A program made the position numbers and the translations under genes. 38,279 nucleotides of DNA from a candidate division WWE3 bacterium. Lineage in GTDB: Bacteria > Patescibacteriota > WWE3 > UBA101185 > UBA10185. The stretch spans positions 1 to 38,279 of the forward strand of contig CAMDGN010000006.1 of assembly GCA_945897985.1 (NCBI GenBank), read 5' to 3'. Positions within the stretch are counted from its first letter, which is position 1. Every line of letters starts with the position of its first letter. Shown here in pieces: positions 26,934-34,803 of this stretch. The notes under the pieces were generated by a model. The model was not told the origin of the DNA. It made no database searches and was given only the letters and a program-made list of their open reading frames with translations.

Positions 26934-27341
26934 TTAGGATATCACCGATCCTAAAACTCCATGAATGAATTTACTTGAGTTATCATTTCCGAATTCTTTG
27001 GCTAATTCGACAGCCTCGTCAATGATAATTGAGGGCTCGTTGGTCTTATCAATTAACAATTCAAAAATAGCAATTCTTAGAATAATTAAATCTATCTTTG
27101 AAATGTTCTTGATAGGCCAATCTTTGGCGTGAGCAGATATTTGTTCATCAAGCTCTTCTACACTTTCTTTAACACCATTATAAAGTTTATAGTATAAATC
27201 ACTATCGTAATCTATATTGCTTACTTCTTCTTTGTATAAAATTGTGGAATAAATTTCTTCTTCTTCTGCAAACATGAAACAAAACAGGTTTGTTAAGGCA
27301 AGGACTCGGGCATTATGTCTATTGTCTTGTCGGTTTATCAT
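26934..27341 (-). CDS. nusB: Transcription antitermination factor NusB (start moved to ATG 27341)
   Basis: MINRQDNRHNARVLALTNLFCF, NISKIDLIILRIAIFELL, PSIIIDEAVELAKEFGNDNSSKFIHGVLGS. Confidence 0.9.
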   Translation of the reverse strand: MINRQDNRHNARVLALTNLFCFMFAEEEEIYSTILYKEEVSNIDYDSDLYYKLYNGVKESVEELDEQISAHAKDWPIKNISKIDLIILRIAIFELLIDKTNEPSIIIDEAVELAKEFGNDNSSKFIHGVLGSVIS

Positions 27342-27357
27342 TATAGAAGTGGTATTT

Positions 27358-27507
27358 TTACTTACCGCATTCAGCACAGATTCTGTGAGGAAGCTTTAAA
27401 GCGCCACACAGTTTACACTTAATAGAGTTAACTATTTTTGCAAAATAGTGAGCGTTTCTTTTTTTCTTAGTTCTTGATTTACTATGTCGTCTTTTTGGTA
27501 CTGCCAT
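27358..27507 (-). CDS. rpmF: 50S ribosomal protein L32 (49 aa, missed by the ORF track)
   Basis: Read from the sequence: MAVPKRRHSKSRTKKKRNAHYFAKIVNSIKCKLCGALKLPHRICAECGK*; Zn ribbon CxxC..CxxC. Confidence 0.95.
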   Translation of the reverse strand: MAVPKRRHSKSRTKKKRNAHYFAKIVNSIKCKLCGALKLPHRICAECGK

Positions 27508-27525
27508 AAATTATCCTTTAAGTGA

Positions 27526-27554
27526 AATATACTTAAATTTACCTTATTTGTCAA
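27526..27554 (-). promoter_or_regulatory. rpmF promoter: TTGACA-17-TATATT
   Basis: Minus strand TTGACA AATAAGGTAAATTTAAG TATATT then short leader TCACTTAAAGGATAATTT ATG. Confidence 0.75.
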
Positions 27555-27556
27555 TG

Positions 27557-28120
27557 TTATTTATCTTTTAATTTTAGAAAAGTGACGATTGTCAGGGAGT
27601 ATTTTCTCTCATCATAGATTTCCAGATTTAGATTTTGAATCAATTCTTTGATATCGTTGCCTCCATGAAAAAATACCACAATTCCCCCCGGGTTTAGAGT
27701 GTCTGAAATAAGTTGTAGTAAGAATTTATGGTGCCGATCTTCGTAATAGGGGTCAAGGAACACAATATCAAAATTTTTATCAGTGTTTCCAGCAAAAGTA
27801 ATCGCTTTAGTGCCGTGCGCCTCGGCCTTAGTGTCGACTTTTAAAGCAAAAGCATTTTCTTTTGTAGCTTCGATGCTTGATCTATTTTCATCTACAAAAT
27901 CAACAAAACGAGCTCCTCTGGAGATACTTTCAAATCCTAAAATTCCACTGCCTGAGAAAAGATCTAAAACTGCTGCATCTTCAATCTTATCCCCGATAAT
28001 CATGAAAATAGCTTGTCTGATCATATCCCTTACAAATCTAAGATCTGGGTTACTTCTGGGTAATTTTAATTTTCGGTTTCTAAGCTCACCGCTTGAAATT
28101 CTAGGAGTATTGTTCAACAT
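27557..28120 (-). CDS. rsmD: 16S rRNA (guanine966-N2)-methyltransferase RsmD-like
   Basis: RISSGELRNRKLKLP, RFVRDMIRQAIFMII, AAVLDLFSGSGILGFESISRGA, FDIVFLDPYYED. Confidence 0.9.
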   Translation of the reverse strand: MLNNTPRISSGELRNRKLKLPRSNPDLRFVRDMIRQAIFMIIGDKIEDAAVLDLFSGSGILGFESISRGARFVDFVDENRSSIEATKENAFALKVDTKAEAHGTKAITFAGNTDKNFDIVFLDPYYEDRHHKFLLQLISDTLNPGGIVVFFHGGNDIKELIQNLNLEIYDERKYSLTIVTFLKLKDK

Positions 28121-28143
28121 ATATAGGTTATTTTATCATCAAA

Positions 28144-28181
28144 TGGGGGGATTTTGGCTCTAAAAAGCCAAAATCCCCCCA
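28144..28181 (-). terminator. Perfect 16-bp hairpin 3' of the fasciclin gene
   Basis: TGGGGGGATTTTGGCT CTAAAA AGCCAAAATCCCCCCA. Confidence 0.75.
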
Positions 28182-28202
28182 TATCTTATGAAATTTTACC
28201 TA

Positions 28203-28601
28203 TTATGGAAGTAAAACTGTGTCGATAACGTGAATTACCCCGTTTGAACATTCAATATCTGGAGTAATAACGTGTGACTGGTTAATCATAACCCCGTTAG
28301 TAGTATCAACTTTAAGCATTCCTCCTTCTAGTGAAGGTGCTTCAGTCATTCCTGAAACATCGGATGCCATAACTTTACCTGATACAACATGGTAAGTTAA
28401 AATCTTAGTTAATTTTTCTTTGTCTGCTAAAAGTCCTTCAACAGTTCCTTCTGGTAGTTTGGCGAAAGCCTCATCTGTAGGCGCAAATACTGTGAATGGT
28501 CCAGCACCGTTTAAGGTTTCAACCAATCCTGCAGCTTGAACTGCTGCTACTAAAGTTTTAAAGTTTCCTGCATTTACTGCGGTTTCAACAATAGTGTTCA
28601 T
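28203..28601 (-). CDS. Single fasciclin (FAS1) domain protein without signal peptide
   Basis: [44 protein letters not shown]...[21 protein letters not shown] at 28611-28617. Confidence 0.95.
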   Translation of the reverse strand: MNTIVETAVNAGNFKTLVAAVQAAGLVETLNGAGPFTVFAPTDEAFAKLPEGTVEGLLADKEKLTKILTYHVVSGKVMASDVSGMTEAPSLEGGMLKVDTTNGVMINQSHVITPDIECSNGVIHVIDTVLLP

Positions 28602-28670
28602 ATATAAATACTCCTTTCATGAAAAATATACTAAATTTATAATTGCATATTTCTTCCTTGATAGGTAGGT

Positions 28671-30686
28671 TTAATTGTTCCAGATATTTTCGCTTGAACT
28701 GGACTTGTATAAAGCCCTTAGTTTTGGGTATTTGTCTAATTTTGGAAGTAAATTCGAAGCTTCTATTTTGGCTTTTTCTAAAATGTATAAATTGGTCAAA
28801 TCAGCAAATTTGAAATTTTTAAACCCTGACTGCATTCTTCCAGTTACGTCTCCTTCTCCCCTGATTTTCAGGTCAATCTCAGCTAATTCAAGTCCGTTTG
28901 AATATTTTTCCAAATTTTTAAGCCTTTCCATAGAATTTTTATTGCCAGTTGAGGGACTAACTACACAAAAACCTTCTTTAGATCCCCTTCCTACTCTACC
29001 TCTAAGTTGATGAAGTGAGGCTAGTCCGTATCTTTCAGCTGACTCAATCACAATAATTGTGGCGTCTGGTATATCCACACCCACTTCAATTACAGGTGTA
29101 GAAACAAGAATTTGAATTTCACCGCTTCGAAATTTTCTAATAATCTCTTCTTTTTCAATTGGTTTTAATTTGCCATGAAGTAAACCAACTTTTTTATCTT
29201 TAAAAATTCCAGTTGATAGTATCCCAAACTCCTTTATAGCTGATTTTACTTGGGAAAACTCTTCTGCCTCTGATTCATTAATAAAAGGACAGACTATAAA
29301 AGTGGGTTCGTTTTTTTCCAGAATCCATTTGTACATATCGTCACGCTTGTTTGGGTAGATAACATAAGTGGTGATTTTTTTATCTTTATTTGGAGGGGCT
29401 TCAAGGACTGATATTTCTAGGTCCCCGTATAATGTCAGGGCAAAAGTTCTAGGAATGGGTGTTGCAGTCATAGTCAGTAGGTTGGGAACAACTTTTTGAT
29501 TATAGATGTTTAGAATTTTTGATCTTTGCTCTACTCCAAACCTGTGTTGTTCATCAACAATTACTAAGGCTACATCTTTTACATCTTGAAAATCAAATAA
29601 AATAGCGTGGGTTCCAATACAGATATCAAAATCAGTTTCAGCTAATTTTATTTTTGAACCCCCTACTTTTAATATTATTTGAGTACCATGAGGCTCAAGA
29701 TATTTTTTGAAACTTTCGAAGTGCTGTCTGGCTAAAATTTCGGTTGGGGCTAAGTATAAAACTTTATAACCGTTTAAAACTGTAAGTTGTGAAGCCATAA
29801 CCGCCACCATAGTTTTTCCAGTTCCCACATCTCCCTCTAAAAGTCGGTTCATGGGGGTTGATTTGACTAAATCTTTCGAGATTTCGCTAACTGATTTCTC
29901 CTGCGTTTGGGTTAATTTAAAAGGAAGGGAGTTTCTGACTTCGGTTAATTCTTTAGAAAAATCCCTTATTTCATGCGCTGTAAGTTTTTGAGCCCACTTA
30001 TCTTTTCTTTCCTCGACCTTTAAAAGTTCTAAAAGAAGTTCATCAAATTGCAGTCTTTCGATTAGTTTTTCACTATCTTGCCCCGGCTTTGGAAAATGAA
30101 GGTGATAAAGAGTGTCTCTTAGCTCTTGAAACTGATATTTATTTATAATTTCAAGCGGTAGATGCTCTTCAATCTCTGAGTTTTCAAAGGCAAACTTAAT
30201 CTTATCTCTTAAAAACTTTGAGTTTACTCCCTCTGTTTCTGGATATACCCCTAAAATTTCTCCATCATTTTTTGGCTCATCCTCAATTTTTTTAATCGCT
30301 GGTGCAGTTAGTGAAAGTTTACTTCCGCTTGGTTTAACGACTCCTGTTAGTTGATAGTTCTCCCCTACTTCTAATGACTTAACTAAGTAGTGCATGTTAA
30401 ACCATACTAAATCGAGTTTCCCCGTTTCATCTTTAAGAACTCCTTTGGTTAATCTTTTTCTATTTCTAGTAAAAACATTATCCACAGAAAGTAGCATTCC
30501 GTTTACCGTCACACTCTCATTGGGCTGCAATTCTTTTATTTTTTTTAAATTTGAGTAATCTTCATACCGAGAAGGTATATGAAAAAGCAGGTCTTTAACG
30601 GTATTTATTCCTAGTTTTGATAGAAAGAATTCATATTTAGGGCCTATTTTAGGTATTTTAGAAACTTTGCTAAGTAAATCAAGCAT
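28671..30686 (-). CDS. recG: ATP-dependent DNA helicase RecG
   Basis: RLLEGDVGTGKTMVAVMA, IVDEQHRFGVEQR, TMTATPIPRTFALTLYGDL, HQLRGRVGRGSKEGFC. Confidence 0.96.
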   Translation of the reverse strand: MLDLLSKVSKIPKIGPKYEFFLSKLGINTVKDLLFHIPSRYEDYSNLKKIKELQPNESVTVNGMLLSVDNVFTRNRKRLTKGVLKDETGKLDLVWFNMHYLVKSLEVGENYQLTGVVKPSGSKLSLTAPAIKKIEDEPKNDGEILGVYPETEGVNSKFLRDKIKFAFENSEIEEHLPLEIINKYQFQELRDTLYHLHFPKPGQDSEKLIERLQFDELLLELLKVEERKDKWAQKLTAHEIRDFSKELTEVRNSLPFKLTQTQEKSVSEISKDLVKSTPMNRLLEGDVGTGKTMVAVMASQLTVLNGYKVLYLAPTEILARQHFESFKKYLEPHGTQIILKVGGSKIKLAETDFDICIGTHAILFDFQDVKDVALVIVDEQHRFGVEQRSKILNIYNQKVVPNLLTMTATPIPRTFALTLYGDLEISVLEAPPNKDKKITTYVIYPNKRDDMYKWILEKNEPTFIVCPFINESEAEEFSQVKSAIKEFGILSTGIFKDKKVGLLHGKLKPIEKEEIIRKFRSGEIQILVSTPVIEVGVDIPDATIIVIESAERYGLASLHQLRGRVGRGSKEGFCVVSPSTGNKNSMERLKNLEKYSNGLELAEIDLKIRGEGDVTGRMQSGFKNFKFADLTNLYILEKAKIEASNLLPKLDKYPKLRALYKSSSSENIWNN

Positions 30687-30805
30687 TATTGAAAGAACAG
30701 TGAGATATATGGTAAAAATGACCCAAGTAAAAAGAAAATAGTTATGGCAATAATTATTATTTTATTTCTAAATTCTCGATTTCTAAATTTCTTAAAAAAT
30801 TTCAT
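30686..30805 (-). CDS. 39-aa basic single-TM microprotein between tyrS and recG (missed by ORF track)
   Basis: MKFFKKFRNREFRNKIIIIAITIFFLLGSFLPYISLFFQ*; ATG directly follows tyrS TAA (TAAATG), and its own TAA overlaps recG ATG (TAATG). Confidence 0.75.
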   Translation of the reverse strand: MKFFKKFRNREFRNKIIIIAITIFFLLGSFLPYISLFFQ

Positions 30806-31999
30806 TTAAATAATCCTTAGATAAATTTTCTTACCGAATTTTACACTATCGCCTTTTTTAATCATAAAGTTTAAATCATTAGTTTTTTGGGAGTTAACTT
30901 CCAATCCGTTTTGCTCAATTACTTTTTTAATTTCAGAACTAGAGACATCTGTAAGATTTTCTTTTAAGAAATCTAGAATTCTAATTGAATCCCCAGCAAT
31001 ACTAATATCTAAAACTTGGTTTTCGGAAAAGTTTTTATTTTGAACAGTATGCTCGAATTCAGTTTGGCATTGATTTGCTTCTTCTTCAGAATAATTTTCT
31101 GTTACTAAAGTGAAAGCTAGTAATTTTTTGTAAACCATTGGGTTGGCGTTATTTTTAGTAAGGTCTGTTTCAATTATTGAGATTTCTTCAAGTCCTAGGT
31201 TTGAGAGAGCCACAAAGCATTTAACGATAACATCATCCCCAAGAGTCATAACACCTGAATAAAGATCGTAAGGATTACCACTAGCAAAAAAGATTGCATT
31301 TCCTTCTGATTTTCCAATCTTCTTTCCTTTTGAATCGGTCAGCATTGGAACTGTAATCACAAATTTATCTTTGTTTTTCATTTTTTTAAGAAGATCTCTT
31401 CCTATCATCATGTTAAACATTTGGTCGGTTCCACCTATCTCGGCATCAACATCCATGGCTACACTGTCAAATCCCTGCATTAAAGGGTAAAAGAACTCAT
31501 GAAGATAGATGGGTTGATTCTTTCTAATTCTTTCTTGGAACATATCTCTTTCTATTAATTGTTCGTGGGTTAAATTTGAGGCTATTTTTATAACTTCTTC
31601 AAAATTAAGTTTTGACAACCAGTCATAGTTATTTAGAATTTTAGCTGGATTTGGTCCGTCAAATTTTAAAATTTTTGAAACTTGTTTTTGAATACTTTGG
31701 GCATTTTTTGAAACTTCTTCTACTGTTAATTGTTTTCTAACATTTAATTTATCAGGATCCCCAATTGTTGCAGTCATGCCTCCCATTAGAACAATAACTT
31801 CAAAACCTGCTTCTTGCAAATGTTGCAGTTTCTTTAAAACTGCTAGGTGCCCGATATGAAGCTCTGGAGCTGTAGGATCGATTCCATGATAGATTCTTAG
31901 TTTTTGACCAGATTTTATTTTTGAAATGAGGAAGTCTTTTGAAGGTAGAACCTCAGCGATATTCCTAAATAATACTTCTTCTAATTTTAAATCATCCAT
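30806..31999 (-). CDS. tyrS: Tyrosyl-tRNA synthetase
   Basis: GIDPTAPELHIGHLAVLKKLQ, GGTDQMFNMMIGRDLLKK, KKIGKSEGNAIFF, C-terminal S4-like domain. Confidence 0.95.
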   Translation of the reverse strand: MDDLKLEEVLFRNIAEVLPSKDFLISKIKSGQKLRIYHGIDPTAPELHIGHLAVLKKLQHLQEAGFEVIVLMGGMTATIGDPDKLNVRKQLTVEEVSKNAQSIQKQVSKILKFDGPNPAKILNNYDWLSKLNFEEVIKIASNLTHEQLIERDMFQERIRKNQPIYLHEFFYPLMQGFDSVAMDVDAEIGGTDQMFNMMIGRDLLKKMKNKDKFVITVPMLTDSKGKKIGKSEGNAIFFASGNPYDLYSGVMTLGDDVIVKCFVALSNLGLEEISIIETDLTKNNANPMVYKKLLAFTLVTENYSEEEANQCQTEFEHTVQNKNFSENQVLDISIAGDSIRILDFLKENLTDVSSSEIKKVIEQNGLEVNSQKTNDLNFMIKKGDSVKFGKKIYLRII

Positions 32000-32005
32000 T
32001 TTTTA

Positions 32006-32014
32006 ATTTTACCA
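32006..32014 (-). promoter_or_regulatory. Extended -10 TGG-TAAAAT, 6 nt before tyrS ATG
   Basis: Minus strand TGGTAAAAT TAAAAA ATG. Confidence 0.55.
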
Positions 32015-32053
32015 CTAAGACTAGAATAATGATTTCCAAATAAACCGGCTACT

Positions 32054-32062
32054 TGGTATACT
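32054..32062 (+). promoter_or_regulatory. Extended -10 TGG-TATACT, 6 nt before the GTG of the PBP gene
   Basis: TGGTATACT AAATAT GTG. Confidence 0.6.
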
Positions 32063-32068
32063 AAATAT

Positions 32069-34738
32069 GTGAAATTCGATCTTAAGAAGTTCTCAAAAAT
32101 TAAATTTGGCTTTAAAAAAGAACAAGCTAAAGTTAAATCTGTCGGCAATTCTGCTTCTAAATTTGAGCTTTATAACGAAATTATAAGCAAGATGTCTGGC
32201 ATTTTAATTGCAGTCATTGTTGTTATATTTGTGGTTTTTATCTACTATTCCAAGGATCTACCGGATCCAAATAAATTATCCACCAGAGGAAATGAAACCG
32301 GTACAAAGCTTCTTGATAGAAATGGAAATTCCATTTTCGAGTTATATGGAGATAAGAATCGAGTTTTAATCAAGCTTGAAGAGGTTCCTGAGAATATAAT
32401 TAATGCCACAATGTCAGCCGAAGATGCTGAGTTTTACATTCACAGTGGATTCTCGCTTAGAGGTATGGCTAGAGCTGTTAGAAACACAGTAACCGGAGAA
32501 GGTCTTCAAGGAGGTTCCACCTTGACTCAACAAGTTGTTAAGAATTCTCTACTTACCCAGGATCGAACAATTGATCGAAAAATTAAGGAGCTTATCCTTT
32601 CTTTACAAATTGAATCAAAGTATTCAAAATCAGACATTTTGCAAATGTACTTCAATGAAACCCCCTATGGTGGTCAGAATTACGGTATTTACTCGGCTTC
32701 CAAAGCTTATTTCGCTAAGGATCCTAAAGATTTATCCCTATCTGAATCGGCGTATCTTGCCGGCCTTCCTCAAAGACCTTCCTACTACTCCCCGTATTCT
32801 TCGAATAAAGAAGCGGGAATTGGAAGAAGAAACACGGTTTTATACTTAATGAGGACTAACGGGTGGGTTAGTAAAGATGGAAACAGAAATTATATTTCTG
32901 AAGAAGAATACCAAAATGCACTAAATGAAAAACTCAATTTCAAACCTTCCGCCGCAATTTTTAAAGCTCCTCATTTTGTATTTTATGTTAAAGATAAATT
33001 GATGGAGCAATACGGAGAAGACGTTGTTGAGAACGGTGGATTACAAGTTAAAACAACATTAGATCTTGGAATTCAGGAAAATGCTGAAAAAATTATGGGA
33101 CAAGTTCTTGAGAAGGAGAAAGTTTACGGGGTTGGTAACGCTGCTGAAGTTATCTTAGACACTAAAACTGGACAAGTTTTATCCTTGATTGGCTCTAAAA
33201 ATTACTTTGGAAATGCCGAACCTGAAGGATGCGAAACCGCCACTACAGGAGAGAAGGGATGTACCTTTGACCCATACTTTAATGTTGCTGTTGCCAGCAG
33301 GCAGCCTGGTTCTGCCATTAAACCCATCACTTACGCCGGTCTAATAGAAAACGGGTTTTCGCCTGCATTTACTTTCTTAGATGTTCCAACAACTTTTACA
33401 GGAGAAGGGGTTGGTGATAACAAAGCCTATACACCAGTTAATTATGATGGAACCTACAAAGGCCCTGCCTCACTACGAAAATCATTAGGTAACTCTCTTA
33501 ACATTCCCGCTGTTAAAGCCTTAAGTATTTTAGGTTTAGATAAATTTTTAGATTTATCAAAGAAGATGGGTATTACAACTTTTCAGGATAAAACACGATT
33601 TGGTTTATCCCTAACTCTTGGAGGTGGTGAGACAAAACTTATAGAACTTACTTCTGCTTATACAGTGTTTGGAAATAAAGGAATCTATAACGAACCTGTT
33701 TACATTTTAGAAATTAAAGATTCACAAGGAAATGTTATTTACGCAGCTCCCGATCAAAGAGGCCAGAGAGCCCTTTCTGAAGAAACAGCTTTTATTATTT
33801 CTGATGTTCTAGCTGATGATGGTGCCAGAAGCGCTGTGTTTGGTTTTGGATCACCACTTAAAATTCCAAACCATCAAGTGGCTGTAAAAACAGGTACCAC
33901 AAATAATAAAAGAGATAACTATGCTGTTGGTTACTCCCCTTCTTACACCGTGGGTGTATGGGTTGGAAATTCAAATAACCAACCTCTAAATTCTGCAATT
34001 GCTTCAGGAGTTTCTGGGGCTACTCCAATTTGGTCTGAAACTATGAAGTTCCTACTGAAAGATAAACCTACAACTGGTGGGAATGTTGAGAAATTTAACC
34101 CAACTTCAAACTTAATAAAAATCGAAGTTGACGAGAGATCCGGGTTACTCCCATATAAAGATTTTCCTAAAAGAAGTGAGTGGTTTGTTAAAGGAACCGA
34201 ACCTCAGTCGCCTAGCGAATGGTATAAGACTATAGAATACTGCACTATTGATGGAAGAATTGCCAATGAGGATTGTAAGAACGCTGGAGAAACCAAAACC
34301 AAAACATTTATTGGAATCACTGACTATAGACCAGAGTGGCAAAATTACACAGACGCTTGGTTACAAGAGAATTATGGAAAAGATTCTACTTATTTCCCTC
34401 CTACTATAACCTCAAAGCTATCATTTAACGATGATAAGCCTGAGGATATGGATCCTTATATTAGAATTGTTGCTCCAAAAGAGAATTCAAATGTTCCTGC
34501 CAGTTTCAGAATTTCAACTGAAATCTCATCTTCTGAGAAAATTAAGAAAGTAAGATTCTATTTAGATGGAAGCGAGGTTGGTTCTGATACTTCTTCCCCA
34601 TTTGGTTTTACCTTTAATTTAAATACCAATCAATTTGGTTCCCATAAATTTAAAGCCAAGGCTACTGACGATAATGATAATGAAGGTGAGCACGAAGTTA
34701 CTTTAAATGTAATTTCTGCACTTGAAGAAGACAAATAA
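32069..34738 (+). CDS. Class A penicillin-binding protein (GT51 transglycosylase + transpeptidase, C-terminal Ig-like region; GTG start)
   Basis: SAEDAEFYIHSGFSLRGMARA, GGSTLTQQVVKNSLL, SRQPGSAIKP (SxxK), SLGNSLN (SxN), VKTGTTNNKRDNYAVGYSP (KTG). Confidence 0.95.
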   Translation: MKFDLKKFSKIKFGFKKEQAKVKSVGNSASKFELYNEIISKMSGILIAVIVVIFVVFIYYSKDLPDPNKLSTRGNETGTKLLDRNGNSIFELYGDKNRVLIKLEEVPENIINATMSAEDAEFYIHSGFSLRGMARAVRNTVTGEGLQGGSTLTQQVVKNSLLTQDRTIDRKIKELILSLQIESKYSKSDILQMYFNETPYGGQNYGIYSASKAYFAKDPKDLSLSESAYLAGLPQRPSYYSPYSSNKEAGIGRRNTVLYLMRTNGWVSKDGNRNYISEEEYQNALNEKLNFKPSAAIFKAPHFVFYVKDKLMEQYGEDVVENGGLQVKTTLDLGIQENAEKIMGQVLEKEKVYGVGNAAEVILDTKTGQVLSLIGSKNYFGNAEPEGCETATTGEKGCTFDPYFNVAVASRQPGSAIKPITYAGLIENGFSPAFTFLDVPTTFTGEGVGDNKAYTPVNYDGTYKGPASLRKSLGNSLNIPAVKALSILGLDKFLDLSKKMGITTFQDKTRFGLSLTLGGGETKLIELTSAYTVFGNKGIYNEPVYILEIKDSQGNVIYAAPDQRGQRALSEETAFIISDVLADDGARSAVFGFGSPLKIPNHQVAVKTGTTNNKRDNYAVGYSPSYTVGVWVGNSNNQPLNSAIASGVSGATPIWSETMKFLLKDKPTTGGNVEKFNPTSNLIKIEVDERSGLLPYKDFPKRSEWFVKGTEPQSPSEWYKTIEYCTIDGRIANEDCKNAGETKTKTFIGITDYRPEWQNYTDAWLQENYGKDSTYFPPTITSKLSFNDDKPEDMDPYIRIVAPKENSNVPASFRISTEISSSEKIKKVRFYLDGSEVGSDTSSPFGFTFNLNTNQFGSHKFKAKATDDNDNEGEHEVTLNVISALEEDK

Positions 34739-34803
34739 TTCAATCTTTTTAAATTTTTATAAATTATAATATTTTTGGAAATAGACGTTTAGAAAATAGA
34801 TCT

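Noticed and set aside
27783-28163. 126-aa plus-strand ORF
   Set aside because: Antisense to rsmD and runs into the fasciclin 3' hairpin; no homology or initiation signal.
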